Positions 53,743 to 63,300 of a stretch of 64,000 nt of DNA are shown piece after piece. The stretch spans positions 248,001 to 312,000 of the forward strand of contig NZ_OBQC01000001.1 in the NCBI RefSeq assembly GCF_900220965.1. The letters are read 5' to 3'. The notes beneath the pieces are model-generated. The model had not been told where the DNA came from. It did no database searches and worked only from the letters and a program-made list of their open reading frames with translations. Each line of letters begins with the position of its first letter. Positions within the stretch are counted from its first letter, which is position 1. The position numbers and the translations under genes are program-made. This DNA is from Ureibacillus acetophenoni (GTDB lineage: Bacteria; Bacillota; Bacilli; Bacillales_A; Planococcaceae).

Positions 53743-55548
53743 ATGGCGAAAAAATTATTAACTCGTGAAGAAGTACCTGTTGAGTTAACATGGGACTTAA
53801 CAACCATCTTTGCATCCGACGAAGAATGGGAAAAGGAATTTAAAGAAATAGAATCGTTATTACCTGAAGCTGATAAATACAGAGGAAAAGTTGTTGAAAG
53901 TGCTCAAAGTCTTTATGAAACATTACAATTTAGCGATCAACTGTCTCAACGATTCGGAAAGCTTTACGTTTATAGTCATTTAAAGCATGACCAAGACACT
54001 GCAAACAGCAAATATCAAGCAATGGATGGTCGGGTAAGATCATTAGCAGCGAAGTTAAGTGCAGCATGGTCATTTACGACTCCTGAAATTCTTTCTGTCG
54101 ATGAACAGACAATTGAAAAATATTTAAATGAATATGAACCATTACAATTATATACACAAATGTTAAAAGAGTTGAACTTACAACGTCCTCATGTACTATC
54201 TGCTGAAAAAGAAGAAATGTTAGCACAGTTTTCAGAAGTAAAAGGTGCTTCTGGTGGAACTTTCAGTGCATTAAATAATGCAGATTTACAATTCCCTGTT
54301 ATTAAAAACGATAAAGGGGAAGAAGTGGAACTAACTCACGGTAACTATATTTCTTTCTTAGAAAGTTACGATCGTGATGTTCGCCGCGATGCGTTTAAGG
54401 CTGTTTATGAAACATACGGCAAATTTAAAAACACGTTTGCTTCAACGCTTTCTGGAAATGTAAAATCTCATAATGTAAGTGCAAAAATACGAAAATATAA
54501 TTCTGCTAGACATGCCGCTCTTAGCAACAATAACATTCCAGAAAAAGTGTATGATCAATTAGTTTCAACTGTTCATGAATATCTACCTGTACTACATCGT
54601 TATATTGCTCTACGTAAGGAAGTATTAGGTGTTGATGAACTTCATATGTACGACTTATTTGTTCCATTAGTAAAAGAAATGAATGTTGAAATTCCATATG
54701 AAAAAGCAAAAGAAACGATGGTCAAAAGCTTTGCTCCCCTTGGTAAAGAATATCAAGAGCTTGTACAAAAAGGATTAGATAGCCGTTGGGTAGATGTTCT
54801 TGAAAACAAAGGGAAAAGAAGTGGTGCATATTCATCCGGAACGTACGGAACAAATCCTTATGTGTTGATGAACTGGCAAGATAATTTAAATAATTTATTT
54901 ACATTAGCTCATGAATTTGGTCATAGTATGCATAGCTACTATACAAGACAAAATCAACCGTACCCATACGCAAGCTATTCTATTTTTGTAGCTGAGGTAG
55001 CTTCAACATGTAATGAAGAATTATTATTTGATTATTTATTAAAAAATACTGAAGATCCACAAATGAAGATCTATTTATTAAACCATTGGTTAGATGGTTT
55101 CCGTGGAACAGTATTCCGTCAAACAATGTTTGCAGAGTTCGAACATATTGTTCATGAGATGGATGCACGTGGAGAAGCATTAACAGCTGAAGGTTTAACG
55201 AAAATTTACTATGACTTAAATAAACAATACTTCGGCGATGCAATGACAGTAGATGAAGAAATCGGTTTAGAGTGGGCACGTATTCCGCACTTCTATTACA
55301 ATTACTATGTGTATCAATATGCAACAGGTCAAAGTGCAGCGACTACATTAAGTAAACAAATTTTAGAAGAAGGACAGCCAGCTGTTGATCGTTACATTAA
55401 CAACTTCTTAAAAGCTGGATGCTCTGATTTCCCAATTGAAGTACTTAAAGCAGCAGGTGTTGATATGGTATCACCTCAACCAATTGCAGAAGCATGTAAA
55501 GTTTTTGAAGAAAAACTAGCTGAATTAGAATCTTTATTATTAAAATAA
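53743..55548 (+). CDS. pepF: Oligoendopeptidase F (M3B)
   Basis: A cytoplasmic zinc metallopeptidase that trims oligopeptides. 601 residues. The zinc motif is HEFGH in LAHEFGHSMHSYYTRQNQ near residue 389, and the third ligand Glu falls in VAEVASTCNE. The N-terminal helical domain (LTREEVPVELTWDLTTIFASDEEW) and the YYNYYVYQYATG stretch are typical. ATG 53743 lies behind TGGAGGC. It is monocistronic with a strong terminator. The gene between it and yjbH is the sRNA RoxS. Confidence 0.96.
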   Translation: MAKKLLTREEVPVELTWDLTTIFASDEEWEKEFKEIESLLPEADKYRGKVVESAQSLYETLQFSDQLSQRFGKLYVYSHLKHDQDTANSKYQAMDGRVRSLAAKLSAAWSFTTPEILSVDEQTIEKYLNEYEPLQLYTQMLKELNLQRPHVLSAEKEEMLAQFSEVKGASGGTFSALNNADLQFPVIKNDKGEEVELTHGNYISFLESYDRDVRRDAFKAVYETYGKFKNTFASTLSGNVKSHNVSAKIRKYNSARHAALSNNNIPEKVYDQLVSTVHEYLPVLHRYIALRKEVLGVDELHMYDLFVPLVKEMNVEIPYEKAKETMVKSFAPLGKEYQELVQKGLDSRWVDVLENKGKRSGAYSSGTYGTNPYVLMNWQDNLNNLFTLAHEFGHSMHSYYTRQNQPYPYASYSIFVAEVASTCNEELLFDYLLKNTEDPQMKIYLLNHWLDGFRGTVFRQTMFAEFEHIVHEMDARGEALTAEGLTKIYYDLNKQYFGDAMTVDEEIGLEWARIPHFYYNYYVYQYATGQSAATTLSKQILEEGQPAVDRYINNFLKAGCSDFPIEVLKAAGVDMVSPQPIAEACKVFEEKLAELESLLLK

Positions 55549-55555
55549 TTTAGTA

Positions 55556-55586
55556 AAAGACTACAGAGCAATTCTGTAGTCTTTTG
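55556..55586 (+). terminator. Terminator of pepF
   Basis: Perfect arms AAAAGACTACAGA and TCTGTAGTCTTTT with a 5-base loop. Confidence 0.93.
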
Positions 55587-55656
55587 TACATAATAAATCG
55601 ACAAATTGAACTAGAGTTCCGTAAATTTATGATGAAATCGCTTTCTATTTGACGAA

Positions 55657-55665
55657 TTTGTGAAA
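55657..55665 (+). promoter_or_regulatory. ResD-like site upstream of the RoxS sRNA
   Basis: TTTGTGAAA is close to the ResD motif TTTGTGAAT and lies about 55 bases before the presumed RoxS start. RoxS is ResDE-dependent in B. subtilis and its homologue RsaE responds to SrrAB in Staphylococcus. A short AT-rich motif, so only suggestive. Confidence 0.4.
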
Positions 55666-55716
55666 TAACTGTCGAATTATTGCACAAGACTATTAATCTA
55701 TGTTAAGTTTAATACG

Positions 55717-55827
55717 TGAAATAAATCACATAACAAACATACACCCCTTTGTTTGAACGTGAACATTTCTCCCATCCCCTTTGTGTAAGAGTCGCCATTA
55801 TTATTCAGAATAATGGCGACTCTTTTT
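55717..55827 (+). ncRNA. roxS: Small regulatory RNA RoxS (RsaE family)
   Basis: A conserved antisense sRNA that represses central-metabolism mRNAs by pairing C-rich loops with ribosome binding sites. The sequence matches what I recall of S. aureus RsaE in order and detail: GAAATAAATCACATAACAAA at the 5' end, ACCCCTTTGTTTGAA, then CTCCCATCCCCTTTGTGTA with two C-rich seeds, then a terminator hairpin (AAGAGTCGCCATTATT and its complement, 55788-55827, T5). The site between pepF and yjbH also matches the RsaE locus in Staphylococcus. The exact 5' end is an estimate. No protein is encoded. An upstream ResD-like site suits redox control. Confidence 0.9.
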
Positions 55828-55861
55828 ATTTCTAAATGATTTGTTATATGTGTTTATACAT

Positions 55862-55892
55862 AAAAAAGCAGCCAAGATTTTGGCTGCTTTTC
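55862..55892 (-). terminator. Terminator of yjbH
   Basis: AAAAGCAGCCAA and TTGGCTGCTTTT stem with a 3-base loop; T-rich on both strands. Confidence 0.92.
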
Positions 55893-55923
55893 TACTAGTA
55901 TATTTTTTTATGAATATATGAAT

Positions 55924-56736
55924 TTATAATAATTTCACTCGCCATAGGGTAACATCTTCGTTACGTAGGCATTCTATTTTTTGCTGTAACATGCGTTTCT
56001 TTAATTCACGTTCAACTTCACTAACAGGAATCGAGAATATTTCTGCTATTTCCTCAGTAGACAATGTATTGAAACGACTAAAAAGCTCGTCGTATGATGG
56101 CAGTGGACTTCGAATAAGCTCTTTATCTAACAATTCTCTTAAAATTTGAACGTAAACTTCATATTCATAAAGTCCACTAACTTTAAGACCTTCATCTTCA
56201 ATGTTTTCGTTGAAAAATACGACGCTTGGAATTTCATCGATTTCCATTTCTCGTGTAATGTGTAAGTCACATTGAAAAGCGCGCGCTGTTTCCCTTGAAC
56301 CGAAGTCTGCAGTAAATTCATCTAAATCTAAATTAGACTCTTTAGCAATTTCTAGTAAAGTAGAGTATGATTGAATGTTTTTTGTTTTTAGAATGATATG
56401 TTCTTGTAACTTTTGCATAAATCGGAATGCTACTCTTTTACCTTGAAGCTCAGCAGCCTTTATGGCGATAGAAGGGAAAACAGGGTGTGAAATATCCAAT
56501 TCAGCACCTGAAAATTCACCATTTGCACGACAATTGTTTAAATTAAGTGTTGTTAGGTTTGTACTAATTACAACTCGCCACGTGAAATAATGATCGTATT
56601 CCACTTGTAGCCTTCTCATAATCTTCTGCATTTGTATTGCTTTTTGACAAAAAGGATCAATGAAAATATACAATTCAATTGGCTTTGTAATTTGCGGAGG
56701 TGCAATAGGTTCAGATAATAAATGGACATTATTCAC
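55924..56736 (-). CDS. yjbH: ClpXP adaptor YjbH (DsbA-like fold) for Spx degradation
   Basis: YjbH (SpxH) binds Spx and speeds its destruction by ClpXP. 270 residues. The N-terminal thioredoxin-like fold has IELYIFIDPFCQKAIQMQ with a single Cys where DsbA has a CxxC pair, so oxidoreductase activity is unlikely. The conserved DEIPSVVFFNENIEDEGLKVSGLYEYEVY and the C-terminal winged-helix-like end (LSTEEIAEIFSIPVSEVERELKK) are present. The start is GTG 56736 overlapping the yjbI stop (TAGTG), with GAGGAGGA just upstream, so translation is coupled to yjbI. Confidence 0.92.
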   Translation of the reverse strand: MNNVHLLSEPIAPPQITKPIELYIFIDPFCQKAIQMQKIMRRLQVEYDHYFTWRVVISTNLTTLNLNNCRANGEFSGAELDISHPVFPSIAIKAAELQGKRVAFRFMQKLQEHIILKTKNIQSYSTLLEIAKESNLDLDEFTADFGSRETARAFQCDLHITREMEIDEIPSVVFFNENIEDEGLKVSGLYEYEVYVQILRELLDKELIRSPLPSYDELFSRFNTLSTEEIAEIFSIPVSEVERELKKRMLQQKIECLRNEDVTLWRVKLL

Positions 56737-57134
56737 TAAAATTCCTCCTCATCTTCAACCTTTGTATTTACCATGTGATGAGCAGTCAAAACTAGTCGTT
56801 TGAAATAAACTTCTCTAAACTTACCTTCAAGTCCCACTTCATCCATAGCTTCACTCATACATTCAAGCCAAGCTTGCGCATGATCTTGAGTGATTCGAAA
56901 TGGCATATGACGTGCTTTCATCATTGGATGACCGTGTTCTTCAGTAAATAAATTAGGCCCACCTAAGTACTGGGTCTGAAACTGAATTTGTTTACGTGCC
57001 GTTTCCGATAAATCTTCTGGAAAAAGAGGTCGTATTAGTGGATGTTTATCAACACGTCTATAAAAAGCGTAAATTAGCTCTTTAAGTTTTTCAGGACCAA
57101 GTTCCTCGTAAGGAATCGTATATTTTCGATTCAT
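56736..57134 (-). CDS. yjbI: Truncated hemoglobin YjbI (group II)
   Basis: A small heme protein that binds oxygen or NO. 132 residues, as in B. subtilis. The proximal His is likely in EHGHPMMKARHMPFRIT near residue 75-85, with TrHbII landmarks PLFPEDLSETARKQIQFQTQYLGGP and DHAQAWLECMSEAMDEV. ATG 57134 has AGAGGGAGTT upstream. First gene of a two-gene operon with yjbH. The link between a globin and the Spx adaptor is conserved in Bacillales. Confidence 0.93.
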   Translation of the reverse strand: MNRKYTIPYEELGPEKLKELIYAFYRRVDKHPLIRPLFPEDLSETARKQIQFQTQYLGGPNLFTEEHGHPMMKARHMPFRITQDHAQAWLECMSEAMDEVGLEGKFREVYFKRLVLTAHHMVNTKVEDEEEF

Positions 57135-57378
57135 AGGTGTAACTCCCTCTTTCTTTTATAAGAAAAAACAATGCTTTATACAGTGAAACTACAATTAGTG
57201 GATATATTCAACCTAATTGATTTTTAGTTGAACTAATCGAGGTGTTAGCGATCGTTACCTTCCCACTTATAACTTAGAAAGTTCTTCATGGTGGGTCTAC
57301 GGACGGTACACCGGAATAAAGTTTTTGTGAAGTATTATATTCATTCTAACAACCTATACTTTTTTTCTCAAACAAATA

Positions 57379-57413
57379 GCATGCATATACACTGGAAATG
57401 CCTGCATGCTAAA
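57379..57413 (-). terminator. Hairpin after cwlQ, weak terminator
   Basis: TAGCATGCA and TGCATGCTA form a perfect 9-bp stem with a 17-base loop, followed on the minus strand by TTTGTTTG. Confidence 0.6.
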
Positions 57414-57426
57414 GAGTATAAGCTTT

Positions 57427-58101
57427 TTAAGCATGATAAGAGTTTACTATTCTATTTACATAATTCATTGTTTCTTTAAAAGGTGGAATGCCTCCATATT
57501 TTTTCACATTTCCTGGACCTGCATTGTATGCGGCTAAAGCAAGTTCAATATTGTGATTGAATTGGTCTAACATTTCTCTTAAATATTTTGTGCCACCCAT
57601 AATATTTTGTTCCGGATCTTTAGAATCAACAACTCCTAAGTACCGAGCTGTCCCGGGCATTAACTGCATTAACCCAGTAGCACCTGCTGAACTAACTGCA
57701 TTTGGGTTAAAGTTCGATTCTTGTTTAATAACTGCAGTGATTAGTTGTTCAGGGACACCATAAGTTTTTGATGCTTCTGAAATGATGTCTTGATATGAAT
57801 GAACTTCGTTTTCCGTTCCATTATTAGTAAAACTTGTAGATTCATTATTTCCTTCCAATAATAGGTCATAATAACCTGTTGTTATTGGTAAATTAGAATA
57901 TGAAAAATCTACAGAAGTTTGACTACCTAATAACTGTACAGTTTGATTTGCCATTGTAGTTGCAGAATCATTTGTTAACTCTCCTAATAGCTGTGTAAAG
58001 ATTGAACTGCTACTACCATTAAGATTATTATTTATAGAAGATAAACCAATCGATTGTAGAGCTTGTATTTCAAGAAGACGTTTCATTGAAAGTGCGTCCA
58101 A
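57427..58101 (-). CDS. cwlQ: Lytic transglycosylase/muramidase CwlQ (YjbJ)
   Basis: An SLT-domain enzyme that cuts peptidoglycan glycan strands; B. subtilis CwlQ (YjbJ) is described as both muramidase and lytic transglycosylase. The SLT domain fills the C-terminal 115 residues: catalytic Glu in [30 protein letters not shown], then [18 protein letters not shown]. The N-terminal 100 residues are Ser/Thr/Asn-rich, without an obvious signal peptide. TTG 58101 is preferred because AGAAAGG then lies 9 bases upstream; TTG 58110 overlaps the stop of yjbK (TTGA) and is an alternative. It is in an operon with yjbK. Confidence 0.88.
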   Translation of the reverse strand: MDALSMKRLLEIQALQSIGLSSINNNLNGSSSSIFTQLLGELTNDSATTMANQTVQLLGSQTSVDFSYSNLPITTGYYDLLLEGNNESTSFTNNGTENEVHSYQDIISEASKTYGVPEQLITAVIKQESNFNPNAVSSAGATGLMQLMPGTARYLGVVDSKDPEQNIMGGTKYLREMLDQFNHNIELALAAYNAGPGNVKKYGGIPPFKETMNYVNRIVNSYHA

Positions 58102-58106
58102 AGAAA

Positions 58107-58697
58107 TCAACCTTTCTGTGACTGAAGTGCTTTCATAAATCGAGCAATTTTTTTATCAGTCTTTCGTTTCTCTATATTGTATTTTATCAAAAAGTTGTCG
58201 AAAATTGTTGAACCAATAATTTCATCATTAATTTCAAATTCTACTTCATAATCATCACAGTTCAAATAAAGGGAGTGGTCTAGGACGAGGGTCCCACCTT
58301 CAAAAGGAATTTCAACCCGATCAGTTGTCAATGAACCAAATACTCTCAATTGTTCAATAGGTACTTGTAGTTGTTGTAGTTTTGACAGTACTGAAGGGGC
58401 AAAGAATCCTTTTCCTTCTAACATATGTGAAGCTTCATTAATTGATAGAACATCCGTTGTTTCTAAGTGTGTATTTTGAGATGTTTTTTCTTTTAATGTA
58501 CAAACGGTTTTTGAAGTTGTTTCTCTTATCCTTAAACCACTTGATAATTTTCTTAAATGCCACTCAGGAGTATCGAAATAATGGTTCGTTTGGCGGATAA
58601 TCATTTGTTGTTCAATATTAAATTCTTTTAAAAGTTTTTCGTATTCGTCCTTTGTAAGGATGTTTTTAAATTCAATTTCTATTTCTTGACTCATCAT
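58107..58697 (-). CDS. yjbK: CYTH-domain triphosphatase YjbK
   Basis: A triphosphate tunnel enzyme of the CYTH superfamily; YjbK-like proteins hydrolyse inorganic triphosphate or act on related polyphosphates. 196 residues. The signature ExExK near the N-terminus is EIEIEFKN, followed by the alternating charged strands [40 protein letters not shown]. Start ATG 58697 or 58694, behind AAAGGAAG. Co-transcribed with cwlQ and divergent from yjbL. The B. subtilis order yjbI-yjbJ-yjbK-yjbL-yjbM is kept. Confidence 0.9.
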   Translation of the reverse strand: MMSQEIEIEFKNILTKDEYEKLLKEFNIEQQMIIRQTNHYFDTPEWHLRKLSSGLRIRETTSKTVCTLKEKTSQNTHLETTDVLSINEASHMLEGKGFFAPSVLSKLQQLQVPIEQLRVFGSLTTDRVEIPFEGGTLVLDHSLYLNCDDYEVEFEINDEIIGSTIFDNFLIKYNIEKRKTDKKIARFMKALQSQKG

Positions 58698-58808
58698 ATG
58701 TCTTCCTTTCTATAAAAAACATAATAATATTTCCATTATTCTTTTTCGCATCACTTAGGGCTATGTTAAAATATGAATTGAATAGCAAGCTTGAAGGGAT
58801 GTTAACAT

Positions 58809-59201
58809 ATGCGTAATACATATAAAATTGAACAATTTGAAATCGTAGGAAATGAACTTCACTTTAGTTTAAACGAACTTGGTGAAGAAAAACAATTTCT
58901 ACCCGCTGGTCAAGTAATAGTAGATTCTGATGATTTTTCTTTCATTTACATAATTGAGGAAGAAAACCAGTATAGTTATTTGAAAATTCCTCAAAAGTTA
59001 TGGCCACAATTAGTACCACTACTTAAAACAGAACAAAATCCTTCGTTAAAAGTCGGAAACCAATTAATTGAGTTAACTGATTTTAACGATGAGTTAAAGA
59101 CACTTCTGTTTAATATTGAAGGAAATGACAATTACGGGGCAGATTTTGTAAAAGCAGTTGAAAGTGAATTTGAACCTATTTTAAAAATGGAACTTGAATA
59201 G
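58809..59201 (+). CDS. yjbL: YjbL, UPF0738 family
   Basis: A 130-residue soluble, acidic protein assigned to UPF0738 by position and features (YKIEQFEIVGNELHFSLNE, YIIEEENQYSYLKIPQKLWP). No function is known. ATG 58809 lies behind GAAGGGATG. It is between yjbK (divergent) and relQ (same strand, 90 bases downstream), as in B. subtilis. Confidence 0.78.
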   Translation: MRNTYKIEQFEIVGNELHFSLNELGEEKQFLPAGQVIVDSDDFSFIYIIEEENQYSYLKIPQKLWPQLVPLLKTEQNPSLKVGNQLIELTDFNDELKTLLFNIEGNDNYGADFVKAVESEFEPILKMELE

Positions 59202-59291
59202 CCATTAAAAACAAATTTCTTATTGTAATACGGGGAAAAAGTACCTCATAGTCATGTTTGATGTACTGTCTTTATGCTGGGAGGAAATTTT

Positions 59292-59963
59292 ATGGGACAA
59301 TGGGATATATTTTTAAGTCCATATAAACAAGCAGTTGATGAATTAAAGATCAAATTAAAAGGTATGCGTTCGCAATTTGGAATACAAGGTAGTACCTCTC
59401 CAATAGAATTTGTTACGGGTAGGGTAAAACCATTAGCAAGTATTTACGATAAGACGCGTGAAAAGGGTATTCCTTTTGAACCTTCCGAGCAATTAGCAGC
59501 ACAGATGCAAGATATTGCAGGTTTACGTATAATGTGTCAATTTGTAGATGATATTTCAACTGTGACAAAATTAATTAGACAACGGGATGATCTGCGTGTA
59601 ATGGAAGAGATTGACTATATCACCCATAAGAAACCAAGTGGCTATAGATCTTATCATATGATCGTTGAATATCCTGTCGAAACAATTAACGGAAAAATAA
59701 ACGTATTAGCCGAAATTCAAATTCGAACATTAGCAATGAATTTCTGGGCTTCTATTGAGCATTCGTTGAATTATAAATATAAGGGAATATTTCCAGAGGA
59801 AATTAACAACCGACTACAAAGAGCAGCAGAAGCCGCTTTTCAATTAGATGAAGAAATGTCTTCAATTCGTAGTGAAATTCAAGAAGCTCAAGCTTATTTC
59901 AGTGAGGTAAAAGAAGCTACTAATCCGAAGATTCCAACAAAACAGGAAAAGGAGCGTGACTAA
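59292..59963 (+). CDS. relQ: Small alarmone synthetase RelQ (YjbM/SasB)
   Basis: RelQ makes (p)ppGpp from GTP/GDP and ATP; it has the synthetase domain only. 223 residues. Landmarks: FVTGRVKPLASIYDKTR, GLRIMCQFVDD, HKKPSGYRSYHMIVEYPV and EIQIRTLAMNFWASIEHSLNYKY. ATG 59292 follows GGGAGGAAA; the longer frame from 59274 is not needed. It heads the relQ-nadF-rluD operon, in which the NAD kinase starts 4 bases after its stop. The C-terminal tail (AQAYFSEVKEATNPKIP) is helical, as in the tetrameric enzymes. Confidence 0.95.
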   Translation: MGQWDIFLSPYKQAVDELKIKLKGMRSQFGIQGSTSPIEFVTGRVKPLASIYDKTREKGIPFEPSEQLAAQMQDIAGLRIMCQFVDDISTVTKLIRQRDDLRVMEEIDYITHKKPSGYRSYHMIVEYPVETINGKINVLAEIQIRTLAMNFWASIEHSLNYKYKGIFPEEINNRLQRAAEAAFQLDEEMSSIRSEIQEAQAYFSEVKEATNPKIPTKQEKERD

Positions 59964-59966
59964 TCG

Positions 59967-60761
59967 TTGAAATTTTCGATTCAATCAAGAAGAGATTCTC
60001 AATCCAACGAGCTAATGAGTCTCGCAAAAACCTACTTACAAGATTTTGGTTTAATATTTGATGAAAATGAGCCTGATATCGTAATTTCTATAGGTGGCGA
60101 TGGAACTTTGCTACATGCGTTTCACCGACATACACACCGTTTAGATCAAGTTGCTTTTGTAGGAATTCATACAGGTCATTTAGGTTTTTATGCAGATTGG
60201 AAACCTTCTGAACTAGAAAAACTTGTTTTGTCCATAGCGAAAAAGGAATTTAACGTTGTGGAATACCCATTGTTAGAAATAACAGTAAATCATAATAATT
60301 CTGATACAAACACGTATCTTGCATTAAATGAGTCAACGGTTAAATCACCAGATGTCACACTTGTGATGGATATTGAACTAAATGGCAATCAATTTGAACG
60401 TTTTCGAGGGGATGGATTATGTCTATCCACACCATCTGGAAGTACAGCTTACAATAAAGCATTAGGTGGGGCGATTATTCATCCTACATTGCAAGCATTC
60501 CAATTAACGGAAATGGCTTCTATTAATAATCGAGTATTCCGAACGGTAGGATCTTCTTTAGTATTACCTGCTCACCATCATTGTACTTTAAAGCCAGTAA
60601 CTGATCAGAAGTTTATGATGACAGTAGATCATATTCAATTGGAACAAACGGATTTACATTCAATAACATTTAAAGTTGCATCAGAAAAAGTACGTTTCGC
60701 AAGATTCAGACCTTTCCCGTTTTGGGAACGTGTCCATGAATCATTCGTTGCAAATGAATAA
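59967..60761 (+). CDS. nadF: NAD kinase (YjbN)
   Basis: Phosphorylates NAD to NADP. 264 residues. The diphosphate-binding motif is [15 protein letters not shown] near residue 40-55, followed by [15 protein letters not shown], the NEST motif in ALNESTVKS and the glycine-rich [21 protein letters not shown]. The start is TTG 59967 behind AAAAGGAGCG in the end of relQ. It is coupled to relQ on the left and to rluD, which starts 12 bases after it, on the right. Confidence 0.95.
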   Translation: MKFSIQSRRDSQSNELMSLAKTYLQDFGLIFDENEPDIVISIGGDGTLLHAFHRHTHRLDQVAFVGIHTGHLGFYADWKPSELEKLVLSIAKKEFNVVEYPLLEITVNHNNSDTNTYLALNESTVKSPDVTLVMDIELNGNQFERFRGDGLCLSTPSGSTAYNKALGGAIIHPTLQAFQLTEMASINNRVFRTVGSSLVLPAHHHCTLKPVTDQKFMMTVDHIQLEQTDLHSITFKVASEKVRFARFRPFPFWERVHESFVANE

Positions 60762-60773
60762 TTGGAGAACTAT

Positions 60774-61688
60774 ATGGATAAACGATTTCGCATTACGTAT
60801 ACAGCTACTGTAGATGGAGAACTTCTCCGTTCCTCAATTGAACGTTATGGTATCTCAAAACGGGGTTTAACTGCAATCAAATATCGAGGTGGAGAAATCC
60901 TCGTCAATGGAGAAGAAAGAACGGTTCGTTATCCGTTAAAAAAGGGAGATCAAATTACGATTATTTTCCCGCAAGAAGAGGTTAGTGAAGGGTTAATAGC
61001 TCAAAATGGTAACTTAAAAGTCATTTATGAGGACGAGGCGCTTTTAATCATTGATAAGCCACCTTTTATGAATACGATTCCTTCTAGAGACCATCCAACA
61101 GGTAGTTTGGCTAATTACGTATGTGGTTATTTCCTAAGGAAAGGGATTCACTCCACAGTTCATATTGCGACCCGTTTAGATCGAGATACATCTGGATTAG
61201 TATGTATTGCAAAACACAGTCATATACACCATTTAATCGGTATACAACAGCAAAAAAAACAGATAAATAAACAATATGAAGCGATTGTTCATGGTCATTT
61301 AGAATTGACTGAACAATCCGTAATTGCACCTATTGGTCGGAAAGAAACGAGTATTATCGAACGAGAAGTAAATGATCGTGGTCAATATGCTCATACCGAT
61401 GTGAAAGTTTTAGAAAAAGGCTATCATAAAGGTGAACCAGTTTCCCGAGTAAGATTAACGTTGCATACAGGAAGAACACACCAAATTCGTGTACATATGG
61501 CGCATATTGGTCATCCACTAGTGGGTGATGAATTATATGGAGGAAGTAGGGAGCTATATGCGCGGCAAGCTCTTCATTGTGTTTATTTGGAAATGTATCA
61601 TCCTTTAACAAATAAAAAAATAAATTTTTCTAGTGAAGTACTTGAAACGATGAAAAATTTAATTAATAATGAGATGTTCGAAAAATGA
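60774..61688 (+). CDS. rluD: RluD-family pseudouridine synthase (YjbO)
   Basis: An RluA-family enzyme that converts uridines to pseudouridine in RNA, probably 23S rRNA; the target cannot be read from sequence. 304 residues. An S4-like N-terminal domain (GISKRGLTAIKYRGGEILVNGE) precedes the catalytic core with the signature ATRLDRDTSGLVCIAK, in which the first Asp is the nucleophile; the RTHQIRVHMAHIGHPLVGDELYGG region is intact. ATG 60774 follows TTGGAGA. It is the last gene of the relQ operon; the terminator stem begins inside its last codons. Confidence 0.92.
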   Translation: MDKRFRITYTATVDGELLRSSIERYGISKRGLTAIKYRGGEILVNGEERTVRYPLKKGDQITIIFPQEEVSEGLIAQNGNLKVIYEDEALLIIDKPPFMNTIPSRDHPTGSLANYVCGYFLRKGIHSTVHIATRLDRDTSGLVCIAKHSHIHHLIGIQQQKKQINKQYEAIVHGHLELTEQSVIAPIGRKETSIIEREVNDRGQYAHTDVKVLEKGYHKGEPVSRVRLTLHTGRTHQIRVHMAHIGHPLVGDELYGGSRELYARQALHCVYLEMYHPLTNKKINFSSEVLETMKNLINNEMFEK

Positions 61689-61704
61689 TTTTTTCGAGCA
61701 TCTT
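61671..61704 (+). terminator. Terminator of the relQ-nadF-rluD operon
   Basis: GAGATGTTCGAAAAA and TTTTTCGAGCATCTT pair around the stop codon, followed by ATTTCTTTTT. Confidence 0.85.
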
Positions 61705-61833
61705 ATTTCTTTTTAGTAGAAGGAACTAAAATCTTTTTACATAGAAATTTTAAATATGTCAATTTTCAATACATTTTTAAATGGTCAATTAATGTTATGA
61801 TGATAATAAATAATCTGAGAGGAGGGGACAAGT

Positions 61834-63207
61834 ATGAGAGAAAATCTGAATGAAGTGAATGTAGAGTTAAATAAAGAGTACATCGAACAATTATTACTTG
61901 ATGACAATATAGAAGAATTCCGTGAGCAGTATTTTACACTTCATGAGTATGATCAGGCCCAGTTTTATGAGAAGGTGGGACCTGATATACGACAGAAAAT
62001 TTATCATTTTTTGTCTCCTCAAGAGATGGCCTTAATCTTTGAAGCACTTGAAATCGAAGATGATGAATATGAAGCTTATTTAAATGAAATGGAAACGTCC
62101 TATGCGGCAGATATGCTTTCATTTATGAACACGGATGACGCTGTTGACGTTTTAAATGAACTAGACGAAGACCAACGTGATAGCTTTTTAGAAATGATGG
62201 ATAGTGAAACCGTTGAAGAATTTAATGAGCTTTTAGCTTATGAAGAATATACTGCAGGGTCAATCATGACCACTGAGTATGTTTCTATTTTAGAAAATTC
62301 AACGGTTCGTTCAGCGATGGCCGTTTTACGTAAAGAAGCGCCAAATGCAGAAACGATTTATTATGTGTTTGTTGTAGATGACGAACACCGGCTCACAGGT
62401 GTACTTTCACTAAGAGATTTAATTGTTTCAAATGAAGATACAATTATTAAAGATATTATGAAAGAACGTGTCGTTTGTGCAAAAGTAACAGACGATCAGG
62501 AAGACGTTGCACAGCTCATTAAAGACTATAACTTTTTAGCATTACCTGTTGTTAGTGAAAATAATGAGTTAGTCGGTATTATCACGGTTGATGATATTAT
62601 TGACGTCATCGATGAAGAAGCAACAGATGACTATTCTAAATTAGCCGGTATTTCTGACGTAGATGATACAGATGTAAATCCATTTAAGGCAGCAAAGAAT
62701 AGGTTGCCATGGTTAATTATGTTATTATTTTTAGGAACTTTGACAGCAACTTTAATGTCGCGGTTTGAAGCGACGTTGGACCAAGTAGCCCTCCTAGCTC
62801 TTTTCATTCCATTAATTTCAGGGACTTCTGGTAATAGTGGAACACAAGCGTTAGCGGTTGCCGTGCGTGGGATTGCTACAGGGGAAGTTGATGGAAAAAA
62901 TAAATTAAAATTGTTGATTCGTGAAATTTGTACTGGATTGATAACTGGGATAGTTTGTGGAATTGTTGTCGTTGCGATTATTTATTTTTGGCAGCACTCA
63001 TTAATTATTGGATTACTCGTTGGTGCAGCAATTTGTTGTTCCATTGTAGTAGCAACGATTGCAGGCTCATTTATTCCGCTACTAATTCACAAATTGGGGG
63101 TAGACCCTGCTGTTGCTTCTGGTCCGTTTATTACAACATTAAATGACATCACAAGTATATTAATCTATCTGGGGCTTGCGACAAATTTCATTTCTCAGAT
63201 TAGATAG
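61834..63207 (+). CDS. mgtE: Magnesium transporter MgtE
   Basis: A homodimeric Mg2+ channel. 457 residues. The N-terminal MgtE_N domain is acidic (residues 1-130, LSPQEMALIFEALEIEDDEYEAYLNEME), followed by two CBS domains (residues 135-260; MTTEYVSILENSTVRSAMAVLR and MKERVVCAKVTDDQEDVAQLI) that gate the pore. Five transmembrane helices lie after residue 290, including GTSGNSGTQALAVAVRGIATGE, the ion-selective region, and PFITTLNDITSILIY. ATG 61834 lies behind GAGAGGAGGGGA. No magnesium riboswitch fits in the 130-base leader. Confidence 0.96.
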   Translation: MRENLNEVNVELNKEYIEQLLLDDNIEEFREQYFTLHEYDQAQFYEKVGPDIRQKIYHFLSPQEMALIFEALEIEDDEYEAYLNEMETSYAADMLSFMNTDDAVDVLNELDEDQRDSFLEMMDSETVEEFNELLAYEEYTAGSIMTTEYVSILENSTVRSAMAVLRKEAPNAETIYYVFVVDDEHRLTGVLSLRDLIVSNEDTIIKDIMKERVVCAKVTDDQEDVAQLIKDYNFLALPVVSENNELVGIITVDDIIDVIDEEATDDYSKLAGISDVDDTDVNPFKAAKNRLPWLIMLLFLGTLTATLMSRFEATLDQVALLALFIPLISGTSGNSGTQALAVAVRGIATGEVDGKNKLKLLIREICTGLITGIVCGIVVVAIIYFWQHSLIIGLLVGAAICCSIVVATIAGSFIPLLIHKLGVDPAVASGPFITTLNDITSILIYLGLATNFISQIR

Positions 63208-63300
63208 GCTTGCGTATGGGTTAAAATCGTATTTTCACATAGGTTTATGTCACGAAAAATTTCATCTTGCATATTTATAGGAAAAAAAGGATGTGCAAAA

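Noticed and set aside
57288..57479. 63-codon plus-strand frame between yjbI and cwlQ
   Set aside because: No ribosome binding site, composition unlike neighbours, and it overlaps the end of cwlQ and its hairpin.
61705..61833. Magnesium riboswitch (M-box or ykkC-type) before mgtE
   Set aside because: The leader is only about 130 bases, AT-rich, with no conserved M-box sequence or terminator.
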